Source of the DNA: Clavulina sp. PMI_390
Lineage: Eukaryota > Basidiomycota > Agaricomycetes > Cantharellales > Hydnaceae
Assembly (NCBI GenBank): GCA_015039315.1
Contig: WIDE01000015.1
Span: 426,936 to 490,935 of the forward strand
Direction: 5' to 3'
DNA length: 64,000 nucleotides
Made by a program: the position numbers and the translations under genes
Part shown: piece after piece, positions 24,291 to 35,797 of the stretch
Layout: each line of letters starts with the position of its first letter
Numbering within the stretch: position 1 is the stretch's first letter
Notes under the pieces: generated by a model
The model's database searches: none
What the model saw: only the letters and a program-made list of their open reading frames with translations
Told to the model about the DNA's origin: nothing

Positions 24291-25347
24291 TTAGGGGAGA
24301 GAGGTCTGGCGTCGGTAGGAACTATCATTTCGACGAAGACAAACCACCCATTTGATTAGAACGGATGCGGAGGATCTGGTCATTATCCTTTGAGCTAGAA
24401 GAGTCCCAGATATACGCACGTTCTTGATCGTCTTATATGATGCCTCCCAGCCACTTGTTTCTCGGACAATCAGAGGTGGGTTTGAAGCGAACGAATGATA
24501 TATCCTCGTATCATGTATGCGGAATAGTACGCCGTCCACCCGCAGGCTGAATCGCGCGAGGGCGAAAAACGAGGTGGGCATTACGCGCTACGTTGAATTA
24601 GGGGATCAAGTCTACGAATGACGCGGCGAGAAATCAACATACAGCTCGTATCATGTATGACGCGGCGCCGTTATCGTGTAGCTCGTCTTCGAAGAGGGGT
24701 ATTTCGGCATAAAAGAGAATGGGATCGGGTCGAGAAAGTTCTTCGATGGGTATTCGATGACTGGTATTGGATGGATCACCAGGAACAAACTATGGCGGAG
24801 ATTCAACGCTCAGTAGATGCTAACACGCGCCAAGGAGCTCACTCTCGGAGCGTCTGGCTCGTCGCCTGATTGAGAAGAGATATGTCCACTGTATGTCGTG
24901 GTGAACGTCCAATCAAATGGCTTGGCTTGCACCACCTTAGGCATAGGATTGGCCGATGATGGCGAGCTCCTTTCTTATGCATAGGAATTTAGCAGGTGAT
25001 ATCGAATCATCGGTATTTCCCGAAACTGACCGACTCTGCAGCCACTCTTTGGCATATCCTACTTGCACTCCACCATCGCCAGGCTGGAGTTCGCCCAACT
25101 TAACCCCACGAAGCGCCTCCAGCGTGGTGAACTCGTATTTCCAGTTAAGAGCCTGATTTGTGATGACCAAAGAATTGTTTCCGAAAGGCATTTCAGGTAG
25201 AGGCAGCCCATCCAATGCATCCTGTATTTGCGAAATTTCGATAGAATTCGAGATAGGAAGCGTCGATGACGAGATTTCCCATGAACCCTTTCGGATCATG
25301 GTCCCACCGCTGGTCGTCGTCAGCTCGTGGTCTGATGCCATGCTCAT
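24291..25347 (-). CDS. TIP41-like regulator of PP2A/TOR signalling
   Basis: Signature segments in order: GSWEISSSTLPISN, LPEMPFGNNSLVI, YEFTTLEALRGVKLGELQPG, VQVGYAKEWLQSR, KPFDWTFTTTYSGH, IPIEELSRPDPILFYAEIPL, FEDELHDNG and RVMPTSFFALARFSLRVDGV. All are hallmarks of TIP41/TIPRL, which binds PP2A-type catalytic subunits, or Tap42 in yeast, downstream of TOR. At least four exons: introns are clear at DAPR|FVPG and MIRA|RVMP. The junction before KPFDWT is uncertain: the first exon reads on to a stop at 24937, with a likely donor inside LQSRSV. The start ATG is 25347 (MSMASDHEL). The C-terminal end may be at 24291 or use one more intron. Confidence 0.9.
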
Positions 25348-25829
25348 AGAGGTATAGACTGGCGCAGGGATACAGTGAGCACTCGAGTTGTGATGTGTTT
25401 GCTGACCACGATCGACTCCGACTTTTGACAACCTTGGAACAAATGTTCGACCTGCCACACTCGCGCATGTTTCAACGCAACTGCTCGGGTGGCACCCCTC
25501 CTGTCACAAAGGGAAAAGAAAACATCAGCCTTTATTGATAGCTACCGACATCATCCGTAAAGAAATTCAATGGGCAACACTGGCCGCAAATAAAGTCTCG
25601 GTGCCAGTAACGCCTCCTCCGTGTCTCGGTGGACAATTGGCGCCCGTCCCTGTGCTCTGCCATATATCAGCGTGCACTCCTTTGGCGATGCTGAATAAAT
25701 CCCCCTGCCTCGGATACTTCGACAGTGCTTGCATTGCGTTGCAGTGGCCACCTGATACCCATCTATAGACTGCAACCCCTCAACGCTTCTTCTCTGTCGT
25801 TCACTCGTCCCAAAGTTTCTTCCCGTGTG
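25348..25829. promoter_or_regulatory. Divergent promoter region TIP41 / cupin gene
   Basis: 480 bp between two start codons facing away from each other; must hold both promoters. No specific motif was identified. Confidence 0.4.
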
Positions 25830-26507
25830 ATGTCACAATCTGAGCGCGACGTTGTTGTGGCAAACTCGAATGGGGTACTAGTCACTGTGAGACGCAATCC
25901 TCAACCAGGAGAACGGAGGTGCGCGGTCCAAAAATCACATTCGTGCAGAGAGAATGTCACTTGTTCACTGTCTCTGCTACTCTCTCCCTTGCAGCGTTCT
26001 TATAGAAATTGATGCCGACCGCGAATTCGAAGTCCCGCTACATTTCCACCCAAAAGGAGGGGAGTGGATGAAGGTTGTCAGCGGCCACGTCGAGTTCACT
26101 GTGAATGGCAAAAAAACGACGCTGACATCGGACATGGGGGAACTGCATATCCCTACCGGTCAACGACACTCGATCCTCAAGCCCAAAGGTGTCGCAGCTG
26201 CATTCCAAGAACGCTCAGAACCTGACTCAAACGGCAAGTCAGTATTCTTTGAGGATTTATTTGCGTCTGGAGATATGGTGCGTAACGTGTTAGCTCTAGC
26301 CTGAACACTCGACCTCTAATCTTTCTTGTTTGGTATGGTAAGCCGGGGTTCATTGAGGCAATGGCAGTCTTTTGGAGGAACGGGGATACATATCCTGCGA
26401 TCGGCAATAACACACCAGACATTCTAGGGAAGGTTTTGGTGTGGGTATTTGGAGGCTTTGTCGGGGACTTCCTTGGCTTTGCCCCAGGACCTGGCAAGAA
26501 ACAATAA
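25830..26507 (+). CDS. Cupin-domain protein with hydrophobic C-terminus
   Basis: Three exons (25830-25918, 25995-26277, 26343-26507), 178 residues. It has a single cupin fold: motif 1 is PLHFHPKGGEWMKVVSG, with the two His and one Glu that usually bind a metal; motif 2 is GELHIPTGQRHS. The last exon has a hydrophobic stretch (LGKVLVWVFGGFVGDFLGF) that may lie on or in a membrane. The reaction cannot be told; small cupins include dioxygenases, isomerases and binding proteins. It sits beside the two metallo-beta-lactamase-fold genes, but shared function is only a guess. Confidence 0.8.
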
Positions 26508-26874
26508 AATGATGGCGTTACCCTGATCCTAATATATCGAGGGTGTAGATGCTGGAGCCAAAATCTCATGCTATCGTGATGCTAAACATCAATTTGCTAG
26601 GTCGGCTGGGCGTCGTCATGATGATTGATGGTCTTGAGCGTGAAGGCAGTACTTTTACCCGCCAGGCGTTTCATGAGCTTTGCCACATATACCTGCCTGA
26701 GCTTATCCTACCGATCACTTTCGTGGCCGCCATGATCATCGTTATGAGTTTGTGTGAACAACTCACACCTTTTGATTGATGCGGGCTGAGAACTGGCTAA
26801 CCTAAGCTAAACAATAACTAGGAAGAGTATACATAACATTCGGTTCCTACCCACGAGAACAGGCTCCCATCTCT
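26508..26874. other. Convergent intergenic region
   Basis: 3' flanks of the cupin gene and the first MBL-fold gene. Short open frames only. Confidence 0.4.
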
Positions 26875-28038
26875 TCATAGGTCGGTTAGGTCCCTACTCT
26901 TCAAACCCTTGATTTCTTCAAGTGTACCCAAGAGCGCTACGAAATCTCCAGCAGGTACAGCGCGGTCAATGGAGAGATCATGGGCAAGCAAGACCTGAAC
27001 ATTTGCCTCCATGTCCATCCTGCGCATTTTCGCAATTGACTTGTATGACTCCTCAGGATCATCGTGCATGCAGGTCAACTTTCGAGGGTTTCCGTGCGGA
27101 TTCAGGTCCGTCTCGGGAAACAGCCCAATCTTCAGCTGGGGAGCTTGGAAGATGAGGCATGGAGCATGCGCGGTGTCACTGGCTAATACATAGTAAGCTG
27201 GCGGGTCCGCTGACGTGCGGACAAGCATCGCGATGTGCCCTGCCGTGTGCTGAAGCGTGCATGTGTCAGTTTTGGTGGGCGAAATGGTCCAGTATCATGC
27301 TCACCCCTGGAGCGTCAAGAATCCAGCAGCTCCCATCTCCAAAGTAATCGAACCTTTGAAAGTGCCAATTTGTTGCCAGTTATCTTTATTACGATTAAGT
27401 CGACGGACATCGCGACTGCTGATGACGGCAGGCGGAACGTCCATGGCTTTGGCTAGTTCATCTCCAGTCGGAGATCCGGGGCCAACTAGAAGCGGGGTGC
27501 CACTTGGGAATTCGGAGAGGTCACCAATATGATCAAAGTGAGCATGCCCTAGCACCAGGCCTGTAATCGAGGCGAGGTCGATGCCATTATTTACGAGAAT
27601 CTGAGGAAGTGCCTCGGTGGTCCTGGATTGACCCCTCCAAGCAGTTGCCAGATGACGAAAGATTGGATTACTGTATTTCTCGGACTACGTGTTTTATAAT
27701 CAGTTTATTGGTCTCTATCGTCGAGAAGGGCGTACCTCGCGTAGCCCTAGGTCGAATATGACGCGCTCCTTCCTTCCTTCGATATCCTTTTCAATGAGGA
27801 ACGCAAAATCGGGACCTTTGTGTACCGCCCCATCTTCGGTAGGAGAGGACAGGATATATGCAGGAAGCTCAATGTTTGCAGTACGAATCAGCGTAAGCCT
27901 GCAGACGGCAGCGCTATTTTGTACAGCGGGAAGAGGACTAAAAGCGAAAGAGGCAGGATCCAGAGGGGAGAGATTTCGCAGTCGAAGGTTTGCTTCGTCA
28001 ACGCCATCTGGAATTGGTTCTACTCTTATGGAAGACAT
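26875..28038 (-). pseudogene. Metallo-beta-lactamase-fold hydrolase, copy 1, frameshifted
   Basis: Exon 1 is 27736-28038, with an intron at 27685-27735; a second exon runs to about 27305 and the last ends at 26875. It carries the metal-binding motifs GHAHFDHIGD, HTAGH, ASDTAH and LLAHD. The intact neighbour (28861-30026) is homologous throughout. Compared with it, one base is missing near 27349-27354: after GTFKG the sequence in the next frame reads DYFGDGSCWILDAPG, matching the neighbour. As written, the frame hits a stop before the HTAGH motif unless splicing rescues it. It is either a young pseudogene or carries a one-base sequence error. The family includes lactonases and other metal-dependent hydrolases. 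Confidence 0.65.
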
Positions 28039-28860
28039 TAGAGGGACAGTGGAAGAGTGGGGGGAAATTATGAAGTCGACGATGCGGCTGCAAAGGACAG
28101 ATTATTAACCTTTATTGCTTTTCGATCTCTATCGCTTTTGGTTATCTCGTACCGGCTCCACGGGAAAGCGAGAGGCCGTTGCATTCTGTGAAAGGAGTCC
28201 TGAGCTTGGTGGTGACGACAGGAGCATTGTTCTCAATTTATCGCTTCTTCACGTCAAACTACGACAGGATGAAATTGTGGTGGTTCCCGAATCACATAAT
28301 GAGCGCGGACGATTTTCCGGTAGGTAGGTAGGTAGGTTATGGGCGCAGTGCCTTTTTGACAAGTAGTCCGCTTCGAGTGGACTGCGTTTCTGTCGGGGGT
28401 TTCGACTAAGGAGCTTGGGATGAGCGTCTGAGATTTGCTGACGAGGATAAAAGTTCGTCACATCGCGAGACCAGAGGGTAAGAGCGTTTGGGAATACAAA
28501 AAATTGAACAAGACGCATGCGCGATCCTCGCTTCACATCGAGCCAGCGTACGCATTTTCATCTCTCGACAATACGAAACCCCGGTTCCTCGCTAAGGGCT
28601 TTGTGGATAATGAGGTCCGGTCGCAGCGGGAACGAAGTGGACGATCCCATGATACGGGCAGAACAGATCTGCGCGGGTGTGGAGTTAGGGTTCTGTTCTC
28701 GAATAAGTCTGTTTGAATTAAGCTAAGACATGATGAAGCGATTGTTCCATTCATGAGATTGGCCAGAAATTTGTTTGATTCGCCATGATAATAATCAGCA
28801 AACAATCGAATATACGCAGCTCGAGAGTTTGGCCAGAAACAGATAGGGCGAATGAAGCGG
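28039..28860. other. Intergenic region between the MBL-fold genes
   Basis: Promoter of copy 1 and 3' flank of copy 2. A TAGG microsatellite of about four units lies at 28319-28337. No gene was recognised. Confidence 0.5.
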
Positions 28861-30026
28861 TCACAGTATAGCCCTGGTCTTCAGGCGCTGGACCTCTTCA
28901 AGCGAACCTTCAAGCTTCACAAAGTCCCCAGCAGGGAACGCATGATCAATCGAGAAATCATGGGCGAGCAGGACCTGAACATTGCTCTCCATGTCCAGCC
29001 GACGCATCTTTGCCATGGACTTGTATGCCTCCTCGGGATCGTTATGCATGCATGTCAGTTTCCGAGGGTCTCCACCCGGATTTGACGCAGTCTGGGGATA
29101 AACCCCAATTTTTGTTGGAGGACTTTGGGAAAGTAGGAAGGGCGAATGGGCCGTATCGCTGGCGAGGACGTAGTACGCAGCAGGGCTCACTGATGTGCGA
29201 ACGAGTGCTGCGATGTGTCCCGAGGTGTGCTGAGAATACAAGGTTCAGTATGGAACGTGAGGACGAGTTCCAGCCAATTTTCTCACCCCTGGCACATCTA
29301 GAATCCAACAGCTCCCGTCACCAAAATAATCAAGACCTTGGAAGGTCCCAATTTGTTCCCAACTGTCTGTCTCGCGCTCGAGTCGACGGACCGCACGACT
29401 GGTCACGACGTCGTCAGCAACATCCATGAGTCGGGCCAATTGCTCCCCGAGAGGAGACTCGGGGCCAACCAGCATTGGGACATTGCTAGGGAAATGTGAT
29501 AGATCCCCAATGTGATCGAAATGAGCATGACCAAGCACGATAGTCGAGATGGAGGAAGGGTCGACATTATTCTCCACGAGAATTTGAGCAACCCCGGCGT
29601 TCGCTTGGACTTTCCACTCCTTCCCCAGCCAAGCATAACGCTCATTAGCATGCTGTTTTGGCTGCACAAGGTGTGTTAGTAAGAAAAGAGTATAACGAGG
29701 GAGGCATCACAACTCACGTCTCGAAGCCCTAGGTCGAAGAGAAGTTTCTCCTTCTTCCCATTGAGATCCTTCTCCACTAAAAATGTGAAGGCTGGGAGAT
29801 TGGCTACTGCCCCAGCCTCAGTAGGAGAGATCAGGACAGAAGCCGGAAGCTCCAACGAGCCGGTGCGAATCAACGAGAGGCGACAGACGGCCGTCGCATC
29901 CTGCGATTCAGGCAGAGGAATAAAGCTGAATTCTGCAGGGTCGACAGGCTCAAGGCTTAGTAAATGGGCGTTCGATTCAGAGATCGGGTCCGAATCAACG
30001 CTCGAGTGCAAGCTTGTAGATGTCAT
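28861..30026 (-). CDS. Metallo-beta-lactamase-fold hydrolase, copy 2
   Basis: Three exons: 29718-30026, 29287-29661 and 28861-29229, giving 350 residues. The first intron has a textbook branch site (TTACTAAC). It has the full set of metal ligands: HxHxDH in VLGHAHFDHIGD, HTSGH, the bridging Asp in ASDTAH, and a late His in LLAHDFSIDH. Residues 1-65 precede the fold. The product probably hydrolyses an ester, lactone or amide; the substrate cannot be read from the sequence. The layout, with HxHxDH followed by HTxGH, resembles fungal MBL proteins related to N-acyl-homoserine-lactonase-like enzymes. It lies in tandem with a frameshifted copy of the same family. Confidence 0.87.
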
Positions 30027-31628
30027 TTAGATTAGCTTGCAAAAGCGAGCTAAAGGTCCCTTGCACAATGTAACAATAAAGATGGCAGCTTCAGAGTTTG
30101 ATAATGGAAGATGGAGGTGCGATTATTCATCACTGGCCCCAGGATTAGCAATCAGTCAGTTCCTTCTTGGGTCAAATAGGAGTCAATAAAGCGCCTCGAT
30201 TTTTTTTTGACCAGAAGGACGATTATCAGATGTGAAGCGGGGCGAGCGAGCACTATAACTGCGGCCACAGAGTGGAAATGGTTTAGGTTGCTTGCATTGC
30301 TCCCGATTGCCTAAATGAGCCATATCTAGCTGGTTTGGTTCACAGCTTGGTGCCGATCGAGCCCTCGAGAAGGAAGGATTTGAGAGGGAGCTAGGTCTGT
30401 TTCGACTGATGATGCAGCTTCGGCAATTCATTCCGAAGCAACGACTTTCAACAGCTATTTCGGTGGATCTGTCATGGGACGCGTCAGCGCAACAATTTGA
30501 CTCGACTACATAACCTTGCTAGGTCGATCAATTTAACTAGCGGTTCGAGCGATCCGCACAATGTGGGGTACATTAGCGATATCCTAAAATATATCAGTTT
30601 TCCCATGCAGTATTACGATGCTCTTCGAGTTTAATAGATGTTGGCTGGGATCTGGAGGAGATCCTTGGAGGGCTCAGCAAGGATCATGGTAATACTTTGG
30701 GTGCAATGACTACGCGGGACTTGAAGTACCGGCAGAGATTATACCCGTGGATGGCGAGAAGGTACCAGAGGCGGGTATCCATGCCGTGTAATGAACGTAC
30801 TTCTGTTCCTGCTCCCCGCCTCGGTTTTTCCACACAGGCTTTCGTTGCCCCTGCTTGGATATGATGGGAGCGCAGAGTTCTACCACATAATGGTAGTCTG
30901 GGAAGCCTGGGTGGATGGTGTCATTCAGATTCGGCTTCGGCGGCCCAACTATTTCGAGGCGCAAGGGGAATAGCCAGGCGATTGATTGTTGTTGCCTGAG
31001 GTGCTCGCGCGCGCGTTCTGGTCATTCAGCCGCTTGCACTTTCTCTGGGCGATGTGACCTTACGTGTTAGAGAATGTTTAGCTCCTTGTTGCAGTCAAAT
31101 GCCTTTTTTCATGCGTTGTAAAAAGAAGCATTATTATGGCCAATATGGACGGACCAATGGGATCGAGGATCTAACGCTCATCGTGATACAGGCATCTGGT
31201 TGTGCCACGGACTTCATACCATGATCGCGCCGTTTCCCCACATTTTGGCTGCAATGATACGGATGTCATTGGCCGGGTCATGATTAGATTGCAGACTCGG
31301 ATCCATTGATTACTTCCACCACGACGACACTGAATGGCAAAAGTGCAGCGCCGAGCAGCACGCATGAAGAGGCGCGATTCACAAGGCAGAAACGAAGAGA
31401 GGGTGTCGGTCGGTAAGCCGTGCAAGATCCGCATGCACATGGATAAGCAGCATGTAGACCGGAGTTGTCCCAGGTGGAATGGTGGGAACCACTAGTGGCC
31501 GGGCTGCAGTCAAAACCAGGGCAAACAAGTCTGGACTTGATCCTCCATCCTCCACCCTCCATCTTCCGCTCAACCTCCCGCTCCTCTCCGCACCGTCTCC
31601 CTCTCTCTCCTCGTAACTTTTACTCGCA
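30027..31628. other. Intergenic region, 1.6 kb
   Basis: Upstream of both MBL copy 2 (minus) and cytochrome b5 (plus). Close to 31550-31628 it becomes strongly pyrimidine-rich, as in the core promoters of highly expressed fungal genes. No gene was recognised. Confidence 0.5.
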
Positions 31629-32696
31629 ATGGCCGCCGCTCCCAAGACCTTCACCCTCGAGGACCTCAAGGCCCACACCACCCGTGATGACATTTACCTG
31701 CTCATCTCTGGCAAAGGTTAGCCACATCACACACATTTTCCGTTTCCTTTGGGGCATCGTCCCAATTTTCGGGAAACCTGCCTTTGCCGTTGGACAACAC
31801 TTTTGCTCACCACCTATCTACACAGTTTACAACTGCACCAAGTTCATGGATGAGGTTCGTGTCGCTGCGTCGTAGCTCGGGAGCATTGGCTCCACGGGTG
31901 ACCTCGGAAATGCGTCTAAGCGGTACAACGACTCTAACACCCCATCCCTCGTCTACCTTATAGCACCCCGGCGGTGACGAGGTGATCCTCGCCGAGTCCG
32001 GTTAGTGTTCACTTTCTCTCCCCAATGGTTCGCGTGTGTGAAAACATGGTAACTGACTTCGGTGAACATCAACTTCGGACATGCTCATGCGGTCTTCTGT
32101 GTGTGATAATTAGCAAAGGATGCCACTGAGGCGTTCGAGGATGTCGGCCACTCTGATGAGGCCCGGGATCTCCTCAAGGAGATGTACGTCGGTGACTTCG
32201 ACGGCCCTTCGGTGCGTAATTAAGAATCTTAGACTTTGCGATGGGGGAATCGTGAAGTAACCACTTTTCATTCTCTCTGTACTCGAATCCTGTCCCTGAT
32301 TCGCTTCTTTTGCTTTTTTTCTTCTTGTATGTGTGGTCCTCCGTTGCTGATGTCGGGTCGCGTGGCACGTGAAAATCGTACGACGCCAAATTTTTGGGAT
32401 TGGGACATAATAGAAAAAGTCGTCGTATGTGCACGGTGCTATGGGTGGTGAAGACCAGAACGGTGGCAGGTAAGCCTCAAGCGCCATTAATGCGCTGTTG
32501 ACAATTTCTGACCCCTCGTTGCCCTTTGCTTTGCCCCCTATCCCCAAATTCATTTCGTGCTAAATTTGCCTTCTATTGAACTTTTTGTTCGTCTCTTCCC
32601 TTGGTTTGCTGGGGTGTTCTTACACGCAGCCTGATCATCTTCCTGTTCCCATTGGCTTTGTTCGCCGCGGTTGCCGCTTGGCGTTTCTACGCATGA
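31629..32696 (+). CDS. Cytochrome b5, C-terminally anchored
   Basis: Six exons (31629-31716, 31826-31854, 31964-32000, 32114-32211, 32414-32469, 32630-32696), 124 residues. It has the heme-binding core [20 protein letters not shown] with its axial His, and the second axial His in [15 protein letters not shown] hinge (GGEDQNGGS) leads to a C-terminal membrane helix, [19 protein letters not shown]. It passes electrons to desaturases, hydroxylases and P450s, usually at the endoplasmic reticulum; the short YA tail leaves ER or outer mitochondrial membrane open. The promoter is CT-rich right up to the ATG, which suggests strong expression. Confidence 0.95.
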
Positions 32697-33355
32697 GCGC
32701 AGCTCCCTGCCGCTCCTCCCACTTTTGCACCGTTACATATTGCACTCTCTTTCTCATTCCCCCCTGCCCGTCTGTCATTCGTTAGTTGGGTACCTAGATG
32801 GGTCGGATCGCTCTTCTCTTCTTCTCAATGATTCTTCAACGATATGATACAATTTCCACCTATTCTCTCCTCACATTGTTCCCCTTGGGTGTTCACCGTT
32901 CGACTATGCATGGATTCATGAGCTCGCCTTGAGATTTCTTGTCTTTGGGAGGTTCTATGACTGTGACTGCTCGTTTGTGCATCTCGATTGGACTTGTGTG
33001 GGGTCCGGGATTTCATCTATCTCTTCATTGTTCGAGTCCGAGGAGGCGTATCTGTCCATTTTTATGCCGCGTTTTGCGTGCATTTCTTTCATCTCGGTGT
33101 ACTATCGAATGACACTGCGTTCAGGGGGGTTGACAGAGTGCATGTCATTAAAACCGCATAGATTTTCTTGCATGTCTTGGGTAATATATCATGTTCGTAT
33201 GCTAGATCTGGGTGACTATCATGGGGAATTTGTTGAAGAATCATGCTGGTGTAAAGAAAATGATGACCGAAAAGTAAGAGAATTATGAGGGGATGCTTGT
33301 CTGTATGTTATAGATGCGAAGAGGCGGTTGAATGGTTAATGGCGAAGCACAGTGG
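32697..33355. other. Convergent intergenic region
   Basis: 3' UTRs of cytochrome b5 and of the cdc14-like gene. No gene was recognised; the open frame at 32929-33288 has no gene-like features. Confidence 0.5.
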
Positions 33356-35619
33356 CTACCTTTGAAGACCCCACACTCCTGCTCTCTGAATGCCCTCTAC
33401 CAGTGCGTCGACATTCCCCAGCCATGTCCCAAGTAGGGCTTTCTTCTCTTCCATTGAGCGCATCCCAGTGGGAGGAGGTGGTGGGAGGATGAAACCTGTT
33501 GTCTTGGTTGGCGATCGAGGTTGGAATTTGGAAGGCGAAGCGATTCGGGCCTGATCCCGATCCCTGGTGGGGGAAGATGGGACTGTTCCCGTTCCTGAGT
33601 CAACACCATTGGGCATTCCTATGGCGCTATCAAGCATCTGGAATGATTTCGTAGGGGAAGTGCTGCCAGAGTTGATAGATATAGACGGGCGACGGCGTGA
33701 GGGTGTATGAGGGACAGCTTTAGGGTTAGTTTCGCCTGAAGGAGTATGGGAGGATTTGTCTCGTCGGTGACCCCTCTCTCCACTTGGAGTGTGCGGAGTA
33801 TCCGCGAAGCGTGAGCGGGATTGAGGCGTACTCGGCGATGACCTTGACGAATATGCCGTTGCCTCGGCCAAACGGGGGAAAGGGCCTTTCCGTCGCAGCG
33901 CGTCTTCTGGGAGGGACTGCGTTACGCCGATATTTTGCGGATGCTTCGACTTGATCTTGCTTTCGCCATCGCTGGAGGTGGCGACCGAGGTAGCAGAGAG
34001 AATTCTCATCCCTGGAGATGTTTTCCTCGAGCGGGAGTCCGGAGTGATAGATGAGTCGGACATCTCACCCGCGCTGTCCAGTGTCGACGGCGTTGACGGC
34101 GTTGGCCTTCGTGGTTTGCCCACACCTAAAGCGGCTACTTGCTGCTTTTGAGCCAACCGAGTTGGCCGTCCGTCAGGACTGTCCTCAGCGTCTGATTGTG
34201 CGTCAAGTGGAGCCTGGAGTGGCAGAAGCGCAGGCTGCTTGGATGGAGAAGGCAATCTCTTCTTATTTGGTGACTGAGTAGATCCTGAATCTCCCTTTTG
34301 ACGATTCGATCTGGATGGAGTACGGGGCTCTTCAGAAAGCTGGAGGGACTTGCCGTGCTTGGGCAGAAACGCTGATTTGGTAGGTGAGGAAGGTGGTGTA
34401 GTGAAAGGGGAAGCAGCGTTGGCATTGACCCCAAGAGGTGGAAGCGGGGGTATAGGGGGAACACCATCGTAGGAGGTAGAAGGGAAGTGGGACTTAGAGC
34501 TACTGGAGCTCGTTCGATAAGGGGTGGAGGGCTTAGTAATGTTGATGGAGACATCGGATTTGTCGCTGGATATTCGAGGTAGCGAGCCTAATCCAACGAG
34601 ACTCTCAATAAGATTTCGTAGACAGGAGCGAGGACGAAGCTTACCATCTTCAGGGAGCAGGTAGAAATATAGGAATTCCAAACACTTCACTCTATATGGC
34701 ACGATGAGACCTTTAGTGACAAGGCGGTTTACCTCATTTGGCGACTTACCTCACGTCCCTACTCCCATCTGCCCTCTTGAGGACCTTAACAACAGCTTCC
34801 ACACCGTCCACTGATTCGAATGCCCTCATCGTTTCTGGAGCATCCACCAGCAGACATACCAATGTATCCAACACTGCTAAGATGAGCTCGGGTTGGGAGA
34901 TAGTGGAACGAAGCGACGAGGGAGTAGAGGAAGGGGTGGATGTGGTGGAGATGCCATTAGGGACGGAAGAAAGCGGGCGGCGGCAGAGAGCTAGGATGTC
35001 AAGAAGAATCTTGGATACAGCGCGATTAGCTAATGTCCTAGCAGAGGGGAAAGCTACAAACTAGTCATACCCGCAAGAACATTGGACGCCCAAGCAGCTG
35101 TTTGCTTTGGCGGTGGAGGAGAGCCATCCCTTGTAGGAGGCTCAGTATCTGGATGTTCGAGTCGATGACCGCCTGGGCATCAGGTTGACCTACGTATAGG
35201 CGATCGTCAGCAATCGTAGCACATATTATAGCGATAATGGAAGGGCTCACTGGCGCTAGCAGTCACCGCTCTCTCTAAATTGTCATGCGTGTAGGTCAAG
35301 TGCAAAGAAAGTCGACCAGCAACTATAACCGTCGAGTAGAATATGTCAACACGCCCTATAAGTACGAGCAGGCCATATTTTAGTCAACAACTCACTGTTA
35401 TATTCTACCCGATCTTGCGATTGGATAAACTCGTCCACACTCCGCTCAGCCAAGCAGCTCTGCGCCACCAACCGCTCCAATGTTGAGAGGGACTTTGCCA
35501 CGTGTTCAGACCTCCGACTCGTGGTTAGCTGTACCAGAGGACGACTTAGTAGGCTTTCCGCTTCGTCTTATCATATAACTTACATCGTCCAAAGCCTGGG
35601 CGAGCTCTGAGGAACTCAT
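33356..35619 (-). CDS. Cdc14-type SIN (septation initiation network) component
   Basis: Several small N-terminal exons begin with MSSSELAQALDD at 35619. They cover LTTSRRSEHVAKSLSTLERL and the armadillo-like core LVCLLVDAPETMRAFESVDG..VKVLKRADGSRD; a large last exon opens RVKCLEFLYFYLLPED. This matches fungal Cdc14, the partner of kinase Sid1 in fission yeast, which acts at the spindle pole body to start septation; it is not the Cdc14 phosphatase. The C-terminal 400 residues are disordered and Ser/Pro-rich, with many SPTK and TPSR sites that could be CDK or other proline-directed targets. The final segment MRSMEEKKALLGTWLGNVDA looks conserved. Confidence 0.87.
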
Positions 35620-35797
35620 ACTCGGCGCGCAGTGTTGGAAGATTTTTGTCACAGTTGTGACATCGCGACCCTCGGTTGCCACTCATTTTGCGGAACACGG
35701 GACCGTGAAACAGGACATCAAGAAAACGGTTATTTCTTGCGGAAAATATACAGTCATACAGGAAAACAAGTCGCTAGATCTGCAAGACATTCCGGCC

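Noticed and set aside
25830..30026. A secondary-metabolite cluster built on the cupin and MBL genes.
   Set aside because: No polyketide, peptide or terpene synthase, P450 or transporter is nearby.
30791..30973. 60-codon plus-strand frame beginning like a signal peptide (MNVLLFLLPASVFP).
   Set aside because: Too short, no homology recognised, and no supporting exon structure.
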